Shown here in pieces: positions 26,585 through 34,922 of a stretch of DNA of 64,000 nucleotides. The translations under genes and the position numbers were made by a program. Each line of letters starts with the position of its first letter. Position 1 is the stretch's first letter. The notes below the pieces were generated by a model that saw only the letters and a program-made list of their open reading frames with translations, was not told where the DNA came from and searched no databases. The DNA is from Pseudophaeobacter sp. (lineage in GTDB: Bacteria; Pseudomonadota; Alphaproteobacteria; Rhodobacterales; Rhodobacteraceae): assembly GCA_027019165.1 (NCBI GenBank), contig JALUXC010000023.1, positions 62,001 through 126,000 on the forward strand, in the 5' to 3' direction.

Positions 26585-27529
26585 TTATTCGAGGATGGAG
26601 CCGATACGGTCCATGGTCTCGATATCTGCGGCCACGCGGGCGGCGCTGTCATCGGCGCTCTGCCAGTAGACCAGCGCACCGGTCTCCTTGGCGACCGCCT
26701 GCGCACGCTCGCTCATCACGGTTTTCTCGGCCACCGCGATGATCTTGTCGCGCACGTCCTGCGGCGTGTCCTTGGTCACGAAGAGACCGTTCCACAGCGC
26801 GATGTTGAGGCTTGCGTCCAGCTCTCCAATGGCGGGGGCATCGGGCACCAGCGGGATACGCTCATCGGTGATGGAGACCAGCACCTTCACGTCATCCAGA
26901 CAAGGCAGGATCAGCTGCAGCGTGGTGTTGATCACATCCGCATCGCCCGAGGCCAGCGTGTTGCAATCAAGCGCGTCAAAAGCCGCATCAGAGCCCCACT
27001 CGAAGCCTGCGTTCTTGGCAAAGGCCTTGGTCACCTGTGTGGGCGTCAGCACGTCACCGAAATGGCCGAGGGCCACGTCGTTCTCCTTGGCGTAGGCTGC
27101 GAGTTCTTCCATCGAGGAGTAAGGCGCATCACCCGAGGTGGCGATCACGAAGGGATAGGTCAGGAAGATGCCCAGCGGGTCGAACTTGGCCGGGGTCAGC
27201 GGCGGGATGTCGATCTGGTGGCCGACAACCGGCACGCCAATCACGAAGGAGCCGATCGTGTAGCCATCAGCGGGCGCATTTGCGACCTCGATCGCGCCAG
27301 GGAAAGGACCGCCGCCGCCGCCGGGCTTGTTCACCACCGCTGCCGCAACGCCGTATTCCGCCTGGAAGTCCTCGGCGATCATCCGCGTCAGCACATCCTC
27401 CAGATCGCCCGGAGGCCAGGGCACGATAAAGTTCACAGGCTTTTCCGGATACTCGGCCTGGGCCGCGACGGCGCTGAGGCCAAGGGCCGCAGCAGCAGCG
27501 GCGCCTTTCATCAGGGTGGTCAGTTTCAT
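26585..27529 (-). CDS. tctC: Tripartite tricarboxylate transporter substrate-binding protein TctC
   Basis: Periplasmic binding protein of 314 residues, first gene of the leftward operon. Sec signal MKLTTLMKGAAAAAALGLSA ending VAAQAEYPEKPVNFIVPWPPGD; the last part is the classical TctC opening. The N-terminal lobe continues VVNKPGGGGGPFPGAIEVANA, a variant of the usual NKPGAGG loop. The TctC family (Bordetella Bug proteins) binds carboxylates, aromatic acids and amino-acid-like ligands, so the substrate may be the hydroxylated amino acid processed by the downstream genes. Confidence 0.92.
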   Translation of the reverse strand: MKLTTLMKGAAAAAALGLSAVAAQAEYPEKPVNFIVPWPPGDLEDVLTRMIAEDFQAEYGVAAAVVNKPGGGGGPFPGAIEVANAPADGYTIGSFVIGVPVVGHQIDIPPLTPAKFDPLGIFLTYPFVIATSGDAPYSSMEELAAYAKENDVALGHFGDVLTPTQVTKAFAKNAGFEWGSDAAFDALDCNTLASGDADVINTTLQLILPCLDDVKVLVSITDERIPLVPDAPAIGELDASLNIALWNGLFVTKDTPQDVRDKIIAVAEKTVMSERAQAVAKETGALVYWQSADDSAARVAADIETMDRIGSILE

Positions 27530-27575
27530 TCGAAGTCTCCCGGTTGCTGTCAGTAGGGTCTGTTGGGGCAGTATC

Positions 27576-27592
27576 GGTTCATTATTTGAACC
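27576..27592. promoter_or_regulatory. Palindromic operator candidate between tctC and the IclR gene
   Basis: GGTTCA-TTATT-TGAACC is a perfect inverted repeat 46 bp upstream of tctC, within the divergent tctC/IclR space. It overlaps a second partial repeat (GAACCATTGGTTTGAA). A further inverted pair TTGACAG/CTGTCAA (27610-27616 and 27630-27636) puts a -35-like TTGACA on both strands. Size and symmetry suit an IclR-family regulator; I could not identify clear -10 boxes. Confidence 0.5.
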
Positions 27593-27710
27593 ATTGGTTT
27601 GAATTTAGATTGACAGCCTCCCTGGTTATCTGTCAACACATTTGAAACACAGGGGCGGATTTTCTTTTTCGCTGCCTGTTCACTCAGCAGCCACGGGATC
27701 GCCGAACCTC

Positions 27711-28490
27711 ATGGGAACAGTTTCCAAAGCCTTGTCATTATTGGCATATTTCACGCATGGGCGCCCCGAGATCGGGCTTAGTGACCTCACGCGTCTGTCG
27801 GGAATGAACAAGGCGACTGTCTATCGACTGATGGGAGAATTGCAGGAATCAGGCTTTATCGAACAGGCCGATGGCGACCGGTCTTACCGGCTTGGCCCCG
27901 AGGTTCTGCGCCTTGCGGCCCTGCGCGAAGCCGCTGTTCCGATCCTGTCGGTGTCGCGCCGGGTGCTGAAGGATCTGAGCGAGGAGACCGGCGAGACCAC
28001 CCACCTGTCGCTGTTGCAGGGCAGCCAGCTCAATTCGCTCAGCCATGCCTATTCCCCGCGCCATGCCACCCGCGTGATGATGGATGATGCCGAGGTGCTG
28101 AGCTACCATGGCACGGCCTCGGGGCTGGCGGTGCTGGCCTTTGCGGAGCCCGAGTTTTCAGAGACCATCCTGACCGCGCCCCTGCCCCGCCACACCGCCG
28201 ATACCGTGACCGACCCAGGGGCAATCCGCACCCTGCTCGACGCCATCCGCCAAAGCGGCGTTGCTCAGTCTGTCGGTGGGTTCGAGGCAGAGGTCCACTC
28301 CCATGCCGTGCCTGTCTTTGGCCCAGACGCTAGGGTAATCGGCGCGCTGGCCGTTGCCGCGCCCGCCTCCCGCATAAGCGACGCCCAGGCCGCCGAGATC
28401 GCCGCCGCGCTGCTGCGTGCAGGTCAGACCCTCACCCGCCGCATTGGCGGTGCCGCCCCGGCCCACTACCCGCAACAGGCCGCCGCATGA
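27711..28490 (+). CDS. IclR family transcriptional regulator
   Basis: Regulator of 259 residues. ATG 27711 is preferred because it gives the normal IclR start (MGTVSKALSLLAYFTHGRPEIGLSDL) and length; the frame extends upstream only via a TTG. The N-terminal winged helix-turn-helix (residues about 5-65) includes LSGMNKATVYRLMGELQESGFIEQ; the C-terminal effector domain has GETTHLSLLQGSQLNSL and ends near residue 250. Divergent from tctC with a palindrome between them, it is the likely regulator of the transporter/kinase/lyase operon and perhaps of the transaminase downstream. Confidence 0.92.
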   Translation: MGTVSKALSLLAYFTHGRPEIGLSDLTRLSGMNKATVYRLMGELQESGFIEQADGDRSYRLGPEVLRLAALREAAVPILSVSRRVLKDLSEETGETTHLSLLQGSQLNSLSHAYSPRHATRVMMDDAEVLSYHGTASGLAVLAFAEPEFSETILTAPLPRHTADTVTDPGAIRTLLDAIRQSGVAQSVGGFEAEVHSHAVPVFGPDARVIGALAVAAPASRISDAQAAEIAAALLRAGQTLTRRIGGAAPAHYPQQAAA

Positions 28491-28572
28491 CGCAACACAT
28501 CGCCCCGCAACCACAATTTCGCGCCTCTCCACCCAAGAAGACCGGATGGACCCGCAGTCAGGAGCCGTTTCC

Positions 28573-29928
28573 ATGAAAGATTCCAATTTCCTCAAAGAGC
28601 ACAACGCCAAATCCCTGTGGCACCCGATGGCGCATCCCGCCGACAGCCTTGCCAATCCGCCCACCATCGTGACCGGCGCATCGGGCGTGCGCATCACCGA
28701 TGTCGACGGGCACGAGGTCGTGGATGCGGTCGGGGGGCTGTGGAATGTGAACCTCGGGTTTTCCTGCCAGCCGGTGAAGGACGCCATCGCGGCGCAGCTC
28801 GAGGTTCTCCCCTATTACTCCACCTTCCGCGGCACCACCAACGACCAGGTGATCCAACTGGCCGAAGAGCTGAAGGACTTCTTCGCGCCCGACGGCCTTT
28901 CCCGCGCCTTCTTCACCTCGGGCGGCTCGGATTCGGTGGAAACCGCCCTGAGGCTGGCGCGCCAGTATCACAAGATCCGCGGGCAAGAGGGGCGCACCAA
29001 GTTCCTCAGCCTGAAAAAAGGCTACCACGGCACCCATATGGGCGGCGCCTCGGTCAACGGGAATGCCAATTTCCGCACCCAGTATGAGCCGCTTTTGCCC
29101 GGCTGCCACCACATCCCGGCGCCCTATACCTATCGCAACCCCTTCAACGAGACAGACCCTGAGCGTCTGGCGCAGCTCTGCCTGCAGGCGCTGGAGGATG
29201 AGATCGCCTTTCAGGGTGCTGGTACCATCGCCGCCTTCATCATGGAGCCGATCCTGGGCGCCGGTGGCGTCATCCCGCCCCACGAAAGCTTCATGCCGGG
29301 CGTGCGTAAGATCTGCTCCAAACACGGGATTCTGTTGATTGCGGATGAGGTGATCACCGCCTTTGGACGCACTGGGTCGTGGAGCGGCTCGCGCCACTGG
29401 GGGGTGCAACCGGACCTCATGTGCACAGCCAAGGCGATCACCAATGGCTATTTTCCCTTTGGCGCGGTGATGATCGCCGATGCGGTTGCCGAGGTCTTCG
29501 AAGGCGATGAGACAGGAAAGGCCGCCATCGGCCACGGCTATACCTATTCCGGCCACCCGGTTGGGGCCGCGGCGGCGCTGGCCTGCCTCGCGGAGACCAA
29601 ACGCCTCAACGTGCAGGAAAACGCAGCCGCACGCGGAACAGAGCTGTATCAGGGCCTATTGGCACTGAAAGACAAATACGGCCTGATTGGAGATGTGCGC
29701 GGGGGCCACGGGCTGATGTGCGCGCTGGAACTGGTCGGCGATCACGTCAGCAAGACCCCAATCGACAAAAAGACCATCGGCATGGTGCAGGACGTCGCCT
29801 ATCGCGACGGTGCTATGGTCCGAGTGTCCGGCCCCAATATCATCCTCTCCCCACCGCTGGTGCTGGAGACTGCCGATGTACAGGTGATCCTCTCGGCTCT
29901 GGATGCAGGATTTGCGGCCGTCAGCTAG
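28573..29928 (+). CDS. Class III aminotransferase (omega-transaminase, polyamine/beta-amino acid:pyruvate type)
   Basis: PLP-dependent transaminase of 451 residues. ATG 28573 follows TCAGGAG and gives the typical N-terminus MKDSNFLKEHNAKSLWHPMAH. Motifs: LWNVNLGFSCQPVKDAI, FTSGGSDSVETALRLARQYH, KGYHGTHMGGASVNGN, IADEVITAFGRTGSW and the PLP lysine in CTAKAITNGYFPFGAV, with GHGYTYSGHPVGAAAALA from the partner-subunit loop. It resembles SpuC-like and roseobacter amine:pyruvate transaminases. It follows the IclR gene by 82 bp but faces the ferredoxin/P450 operon, so it may serve either pathway. Confidence 0.9.
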   Translation: MKDSNFLKEHNAKSLWHPMAHPADSLANPPTIVTGASGVRITDVDGHEVVDAVGGLWNVNLGFSCQPVKDAIAAQLEVLPYYSTFRGTTNDQVIQLAEELKDFFAPDGLSRAFFTSGGSDSVETALRLARQYHKIRGQEGRTKFLSLKKGYHGTHMGGASVNGNANFRTQYEPLLPGCHHIPAPYTYRNPFNETDPERLAQLCLQALEDEIAFQGAGTIAAFIMEPILGAGGVIPPHESFMPGVRKICSKHGILLIADEVITAFGRTGSWSGSRHWGVQPDLMCTAKAITNGYFPFGAVMIADAVAEVFEGDETGKAAIGHGYTYSGHPVGAAAALACLAETKRLNVQENAAARGTELYQGLLALKDKYGLIGDVRGGHGLMCALELVGDHVSKTPIDKKTIGMVQDVAYRDGAMVRVSGPNIILSPPLVLETADVQVILSALDAGFAAVS

Positions 29929-29947
29929 GCTGTCAAAGGCACGCCGG

Positions 29948-30025
29948 AGCACCTGCAGGGCCTTTGGCCCTGCAGGTGCTACCAGATACCATGGCGGGCC
30001 CGAAGCGCATGCGCTTCGGGCCCGC
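29948..30025. terminator. Two strong palindromes, bidirectional terminator between convergent genes
   Basis: First hairpin: 15-base perfect arms beginning AGCACCTGCAGGGCC with a TTT loop (29948-29980), 20 bp past the transaminase stop. Second: a 32-bp perfect palindrome (29994-30025) centred on GCATGC and followed by GCTTTTCGG. Convergent placement between the transaminase and ferredoxin genes suggests termination in both directions. Confidence 0.65.
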
Positions 30026-30190
30026 GCTTTTCGGCGGCGCCGCTGACGCGGCGCGGCATCGCGATATGGCAAGAAAAGCGGCTACCGCCCTATGGCAATG
30101 CCGGGATCAGGCGGTAAGGCCTTTGGCCAAGGCTCTTACCCTGCGGAACTCGCGCGCCCTGAAGACCCCTGAGCTTGACCGGATACCCCC

Positions 30191-30502
30191 TCAGACCTCC
30201 GGAACGATGAGCACCAAACCGTCAAGCGCATCGGTTGCCTCGATCTGACAACTGAGCCGCGAAGCCTCACTGCGGGTATCGGCCATATCGAGCATGGCAT
30301 CCTCGAAATCGCCCGGCCCGCCGCAGGCCTCCACCCAGCTAGGTGCTACATGCACATGACAGGTGGCGCAGCTCAGCGTGCCGCCGCATTCCCCGATCAC
30401 ACCAGGTACATCGTGGGCCAGGGCTGCCTCCATCAAGGACTGACCAGCCTCAGCCGTGCCGGTGATTTCGCTCCCGTCGGGGAGTTTCCAGGTTACTTTC
30501 AT
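30191..30502 (-). CDS. [2Fe-2S] ferredoxin, adrenodoxin/putidaredoxin type
   Basis: Electron carrier of 103 residues. Cysteines at 39, 45, 48 and 85 (GECGGTLSCATC ... RLSCQIE) give the CX5CX2C...C pattern of vertebrate-type ferredoxins that feed bacterial class I P450s. It is the third gene of the P450 - glutamine-synthetase-like - ferredoxin operon, 35 bp after the ligase gene. No ferredoxin reductase gene is nearby, so the reductase must be encoded elsewhere. It is the probable redox partner of the P450 at 32016-33275. Confidence 0.93.
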   Translation of the reverse strand: MKVTWKLPDGSEITGTAEAGQSLMEAALAHDVPGVIGECGGTLSCATCHVHVAPSWVEACGGPGDFEDAMLDMADTRSEASRLSCQIEATDALDGLVLIVPEV

Positions 30503-30537
30503 GCCTTGCTCTCCTTCTGCAACCGAGGATCTGCGGC

Positions 30538-31827
30538 TTAGACAAAATGCACGTAGAAATCGCGCATCGCGTCGCCTTCCAGATCGCGGGTCTTGCGCAC
30601 TTCCTTGCGCTTCATGAAGACGTGATTGGCAACCAGCTCTGACCCGACAGCCTCAGACAGCACGGTATCGCGCTCAAGATCCGCCACCGCGCCTTTGAGA
30701 TCGATCGCAGTTCCCTCACGCGCATCGGTGCGGTCAAACCCATCGCCGGTTTCCATCGGCGGCAGGGTGTAGCCTTTCTCCACGCCCAGCAACGACGCCT
30801 GCAGAACCGCCGCCACCGCCGTGTAGGGGTTGGCCGAAGCGTCGGCCATCCGGTGCTCCAGCCGCGCCTTGGCGCCGCCCTCGGAACTGATCCGCGTGGT
30901 GACGTTTCGATGATCACCGCCCCAGTTCTGCCAATAGCCCGACAGGCTCCCCGGCTGCAGGCGCATGTAGCTATTGGCGGTGGGCGCGATCAGCCCGGCC
31001 AGCCCCTTGTGGTGATGCAGCACCCCGGCAAGGCAGCCGCGCGCCAGATCGTTCATGTGTTCGGGTCCGCCGCGCGGACCGGAGGAGAGCGCATTACCGC
31101 CCGCCTCATCCACAAAGGAATAGTTGATATGCATGCCCGATCCACCCGCCTCGGCGATGGGTTTAGGCATGAAGGTCAATACGATGCCATATTCCAGCGC
31201 GATCTCCCGCGCCATCAGGCGGAACAGCACGATATCGTCCACCGCCTTCACCGCGTCATCAAAGGTCAGCGTGTATTCAAACTGCGGGCTGTCGAATTCG
31301 GCGGTGATCATATCCAGGCTAAAGCCCATCTCATCCGCCATTGCCCAGATCCGGTCATTGAACCGCAAGGGATCGGCAAAGGGACCCGTGCCATAGACCA
31401 CCCCGCCCGGCGCATCGTAGGGCATCAGGCGTCCGTTCTCATCGGCTTGCAAGGCAAAGGCTTCCAGTTCGATCCCGACCTTTGGCTGCAATCCCTTGGC
31501 GGACCAGGCCGCCACCGCCCGTTTCAGTGCCCCGCGCGGGCACAGGGACAGCGGCTGCCCCTCGTCATCGTACAGATCACCCAGCACCACCTTGGTGGAG
31601 GCATGCCAGCTGTCGCGGATATCATCGTGGAGCCATTTCAGCTCCATATCCGGCAGGCCTTGCTTGACCATGGATCCAGGCGCATCCAGCAGATCCTTGT
31701 CATAGTGGGTGCCAAAGACCGAGCGGCAGAACCGCGTGGCATCGTCCCCGATCTTGGAATTGGGGAGGTATTTCCCCCGCATAATGCTGAGGTGATCGCA
31801 GAACATCGCGCGCAGGCGGGTCTTCAT
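30538..31827 (-). CDS. Glutamine synthetase-like gamma-glutamyl-amine ligase
   Basis: Glutamine-synthetase-fold enzyme of 429 residues. ATG 31827 has an AGGAAAGGA site; the in-frame ATG 31881 is less suited. Catalytic motifs: metal ligands in KVGIELEAFALQ and AEFDSPQFEYTLT, GGSGMHINYSFVD, ANSYMRLQPG and RISSEGGAKARLEHRMADASANPYTAVA. The family includes PuuA, glutamylisopropylamide and glutamylmethylamide synthetases, which ligate glutamate to an amine. Beside a P450, ferredoxin and glutamine amidotransferase, ligation of an amine substrate or intermediate is more likely than housekeeping glutamine synthesis. Confidence 0.85.
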   Translation of the reverse strand: MKTRLRAMFCDHLSIMRGKYLPNSKIGDDATRFCRSVFGTHYDKDLLDAPGSMVKQGLPDMELKWLHDDIRDSWHASTKVVLGDLYDDEGQPLSLCPRGALKRAVAAWSAKGLQPKVGIELEAFALQADENGRLMPYDAPGGVVYGTGPFADPLRFNDRIWAMADEMGFSLDMITAEFDSPQFEYTLTFDDAVKAVDDIVLFRLMAREIALEYGIVLTFMPKPIAEAGGSGMHINYSFVDEAGGNALSSGPRGGPEHMNDLARGCLAGVLHHHKGLAGLIAPTANSYMRLQPGSLSGYWQNWGGDHRNVTTRISSEGGAKARLEHRMADASANPYTAVAAVLQASLLGVEKGYTLPPMETGDGFDRTDAREGTAIDLKGAVADLERDTVLSEAVGSELVANHVFMKRKEVRKTRDLEGDAMRDFYVHFV

Positions 31828-32015
31828 GTGCAGTCCTTTCCTGTTGGACGGATCTCTTTGTGGTAACGCGACATCTTTCATGTGCCGCTTGCCCCCATCC
31901 TTCCGAGCACCAACAGGAGGACAGCGACCGACCTCGGGTGGGTGCGTAAGCGCCCTCCCGTGGGGGAGGTCAGGCGCTGTCCGGGCTGCGCCCGAACCAG
32001 AAATGTCAGTTCAGC

Positions 32016-33275
32016 CTATGCCGCCTCGACCCGTACCGGCAATTCCTTGATGCCGCCGACAAAGTTCGAGCGCAGAAATTTATGCGGCCCCGCCGCCTCG
32101 ATATGCGAAATCCGCTTGGCCAGTTCCTGAAACAGCACGGTGACCTCCAGCCGGGCAAGCCACATGCCAAGGCAAACATGCGGGCCAAACTGCCCGAAAG
32201 AGACATGCCGGTTGGGGCTGCGCATCAGGTTGACGCGGAAGGGATCGTCAAAATAGCTCTCGTCCCGGTTGGCCGAGATGAACCAGTAGAGCACCTTGTC
32301 GCCAGCACGGATGGTCTTGCCGTGCATCTCAACATCCCGCGTCGCGGTGCGGCGGAAGTAAAGCGCAGGCGTCGCCCAGCGGATGATTTCATCCGCGGCC
32401 GTCTCCCAAACCTCCCCGCCTGCCTGCATCTGTGCGAGCAGTTCGGGCTGGTGACACAGGGCCTGAATACCGGCCGCGATCGAATAGCGCGTGGTGTCAT
32501 TGCCCGCCGCCACCAGCAGGCAGAAAAAATTGCGGAATTCCGTCTCGGTGATGGTCGAGCCATCCTTGGCCGGCTCCAGGATCAGGTTCAGCACCCCCGA
32601 GGTGTCGCCCTTCTTCGCCTTCGCCTCCATCAGCTCCTTGGCATAGACATAAAGCTCGGCCCCCGCCGGAGAGTTGAAGGGCATCATGCGGAACTCATCC
32701 GTGTCCATCTTGTCGAGGACATGGGTGGTGAAATCCGGGTCGGTATTGGCAATCAGCGCATCGCCCTTTTCCACCAGCCAGGGCAGGTCCTCCTCTGGCA
32801 GACCCACCACGCGGCCCAGCATGCGCATGGGCAATTGCCGGGCGATCTCCTTGGTGGCGTCAAAGGTGCCCTTGGCCAGCGCCTGATCCAGGATCTCGGC
32901 GCACAGGGACCGGATATCTTCCTCATACTGGGCCATGGTGGTTTTGGAAAACGCCTTGAGCAGTTTCATGCGCACCTTGGAGTGCTCCGGCGGGTCGGTT
33001 TCCTGAAAGGTGCGGCGGGCCAGATATTCCTCGTAGGATTGATCCTCCATGCGGATGCCGCGGGCGGATGAGAACACCTCGGTGTTCTTGTTCATCGCGG
33101 TGATGTCCTCATAGCGGGTGACCGACCAGTAGTTTTCGCCACCTGCGTATTCGGTCCAATGCAAGGGGTCGTCGCGGCGCAGCCTTGCAAATGTGTTGTG
33201 CGGCGCGCCGGTTGCGAATGTGTCGTGGCTGCTGAGATCGGCAAAGCCGTCGTCCTGCGGTGTCCAGATCGTCAT
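32016..33275 (-). CDS. Cytochrome P450
   Basis: Heme monooxygenase of 419 residues, soluble bacterial class I type. The I-helix oxygen-activation motif is LLVAAGNDTTRYSI, the K-helix ExxR is in DEIIRWATP, the meander region reads YWFISANRDESYFDDP and the heme loop is SFGQFGPHVCLGMWLAR with the axial cysteine. The spacing of that loop matches CYP125/CYP142-like proteins. First gene of the operon with the ligase and ferredoxin; an operator-like palindrome lies 30 bp upstream. Subfamily and substrate cannot be fixed by eye; P450s with this neighbourhood hydroxylate next to nitrogen in cyclic amines in mycobacteria. Confidence 0.93.
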   Translation of the reverse strand: MTIWTPQDDGFADLSSHDTFATGAPHNTFARLRRDDPLHWTEYAGGENYWSVTRYEDITAMNKNTEVFSSARGIRMEDQSYEEYLARRTFQETDPPEHSKVRMKLLKAFSKTTMAQYEEDIRSLCAEILDQALAKGTFDATKEIARQLPMRMLGRVVGLPEEDLPWLVEKGDALIANTDPDFTTHVLDKMDTDEFRMMPFNSPAGAELYVYAKELMEAKAKKGDTSGVLNLILEPAKDGSTITETEFRNFFCLLVAAGNDTTRYSIAAGIQALCHQPELLAQMQAGGEVWETAADEIIRWATPALYFRRTATRDVEMHGKTIRAGDKVLYWFISANRDESYFDDPFRVNLMRSPNRHVSFGQFGPHVCLGMWLARLEVTVLFQELAKRISHIEAAGPHKFLRSNFVGGIKELPVRVEAA

Positions 33276-33304
33276 GAGGGGCTTCCCGAATGGTTGCTTT
33301 GTGT

Positions 33305-33327
33305 ATATTATTGAGCCTCATAAATAT
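33305..33327. promoter_or_regulatory. Operator candidate between the P450 and amidotransferase genes
   Basis: ATATT-AT-TGAG-C-CTCA-TA-AATAT: nine of eleven base pairs on each side match around a central C, in the 79-bp divergent gap between the P450 and amidotransferase starts. The stretch is AT-rich in a GC-rich genome, so it probably also holds the -10 regions. The likely ligand is the GntR/FCD protein encoded at 34168-34818. Confidence 0.5.
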
Positions 33328-33354
33328 GTAAATGAAAATCTTGCGAGGCAAATC

Positions 33355-34062
33355 ATGCATTTGGCCATTCTGATGACCAACACGGACGAGAGCGACTTTG
33401 CCGCGCGTCATCCAAAGGACGGAGAGAAGTTCGCGGATCTCATCCACATGGCCCGCCCCGGCTGGCAGGTCTCGGTCTTTTCGGCGAAGGATGGGGTCTT
33501 CCCGGAGGATATTGCCGCCTTTGACGGTGCGATGATCACCGGCAGCCCGGCCTCGGTCGGCGATGATCGCCCCTGGATCGCGCCGCTGATGGACCTTATC
33601 CGGGACATGCACGCCCGCAAGCAGCCGCTGTTTGGCGCCTGTTTCGGTCATCAGGCCATTGCGCTGGCTCTTGGCGGCGCGCTTGGCAGCAACCCTTGTG
33701 GCTGGGTGCAGGGGCTGACGCTCAACACCTTGCAGAAGACGCCGCCCTGGACCCGCGAGCTGCCCGATCCGCTTGGTCTTTATGGCTCGCACAAAGAATG
33801 CGTCAGTGCCCTGCCGGACGGCGCCGTACAAACCGCAACCAGCAACGGCATGATCGCGGGCTTCACGGTCGGGCAGCACATCTGGACCACCCAGCATCAC
33901 CCCGAGATGAGCCATGAATTCATCTCCGCGCTGACCAAAGAGATGCAGGGGATGCTGCCAGAAGAGGTGTTTGCGCAGGCACTCGAAAGCCTTGCGGATC
34001 GCTCGGATCAGGCCCGGTTTGCCGAAGCTCTGGCGCGGTTCTTTGAACAGGGCACCCGCTGA
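33355..34062 (+). CDS. Class I glutamine amidotransferase-like hydrolase
   Basis: Protein of 235 residues with the class I (triad) amidotransferase fold. The nucleophile is C96 in PLFGACFGHQAIALALGG; the histidine and glutamate are in TTQHHPEMSHEF (H182, E184). ATG 33355 follows GCGAGGC and gives the correct length. It is divergent from the P450 operon. In the Puu pathway a class I amidotransferase-fold enzyme (PuuD) releases the gamma-glutamyl group put on by the glutamine-synthetase-like PuuA; the same pairing is suggested here. A generic GMP-synthase-like amidotransferase is the alternative. Confidence 0.87.
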   Translation: MHLAILMTNTDESDFAARHPKDGEKFADLIHMARPGWQVSVFSAKDGVFPEDIAAFDGAMITGSPASVGDDRPWIAPLMDLIRDMHARKQPLFGACFGHQAIALALGGALGSNPCGWVQGLTLNTLQKTPPWTRELPDPLGLYGSHKECVSALPDGAVQTATSNGMIAGFTVGQHIWTTQHHPEMSHEFISALTKEMQGMLPEEVFAQALESLADRSDQARFAEALARFFEQGTR

Positions 34063-34167
34063 AGCACTTTGCGTTGGATTGGAATCGCAGGACTCTGCCT
34101 CTCGCCTTCGGCTCGAATGCGGCCTGCGATACCAGATGCTTCAGACAAAACGCAAAAAACTATAGGC

Positions 34168-34818
34168 TCAGCCCAAGGCCGCCAGAAGATCCATCACCGT
34201 CACCTGATCGAACTGCACATGGGCGGCCATCTCGGCCTCGGCCGCTGCGCTGTCATGGGCCAGGATCAGCCCCGCCAGCCTGCGGTGATCGCGGGCCGAG
34301 GCGGCAATGGAGCCGGGATAGCGATAGCGGGCGCGGTAATAGGCCATCAGCTTGCGGGCGTTGGTTTTGATCATCTCGACCAGGAAGGGATTGCCGGAGC
34401 CCAGCGCGATGGCCTCGTGAAAGCGCAGGTTCAGCTGGTAATAGCCATCGGGATCGCCGTCGCCCTTTTGGCTCGCATGGGCCTCGCAGGCGGCCACGAT
34501 CCGCTCCAACTCCTCGGCTTGCGCCGGTGTCATGCGCCGCGCGGCAAGGCCCGCAGCCTGCCCTTCCAGCTTGGCATGGACTTCGAGGATGGCAAGGAAT
34601 TCTTCCAGCGTCGGCTTGAACAGAACCGCCCCCTTGCGCGGCAAGCGGCGGATGAGGCCGGCGGTTTCCAGTTGGATCAGCACCTCCCGCACCGGCGTGC
34701 GCGAGACATTGTGACGGCGGACAAGGCCCGCCTCGTCCAGCACGTCACCGGGATTGAGGCGCCCGGCATCGATGTCATTTAGGATCGCATTCAGGAGCTG
34801 ATCGCTTTGCCCGGCCAT
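34168..34818 (-). CDS. GntR family regulator, FCD (FadR) subfamily
   Basis: Transcription factor of 216 residues. The N-terminal winged helix (about 1-70) includes LNPGDVLDEAGLVRRHNVSRTPVREVLIQLETAGLIRRLPRKGAVL. The all-helical FCD effector domain has the metal-binding pattern with FHEAIALGSGNPFLVEMI and the later DHRRLAGLILAHDSAAAEAEMAAHV. It is convergent with the amidotransferase and is the only regulator beside the P450/ligase cluster, so it probably controls it through the palindrome at 33305-33327. The effector would be a small carboxylate by family precedent. Confidence 0.9.
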   Translation of the reverse strand: MAGQSDQLLNAILNDIDAGRLNPGDVLDEAGLVRRHNVSRTPVREVLIQLETAGLIRRLPRKGAVLFKPTLEEFLAILEVHAKLEGQAAGLAARRMTPAQAEELERIVAACEAHASQKGDGDPDGYYQLNLRFHEAIALGSGNPFLVEMIKTNARKLMAYYRARYRYPGSIAASARDHRRLAGLILAHDSAAAEAEMAAHVQFDQVTVMDLLAALG

Positions 34819-34922
34819 GCCTGTTCCACTTTGATGCCACTATTGGCGTTCGGCGCAGAATAGGCGGCGACCGGACCAGAGGCAACGCCGCCTGGCGTGA
34901 TGCCATGGTGGCCGACGCAGGG

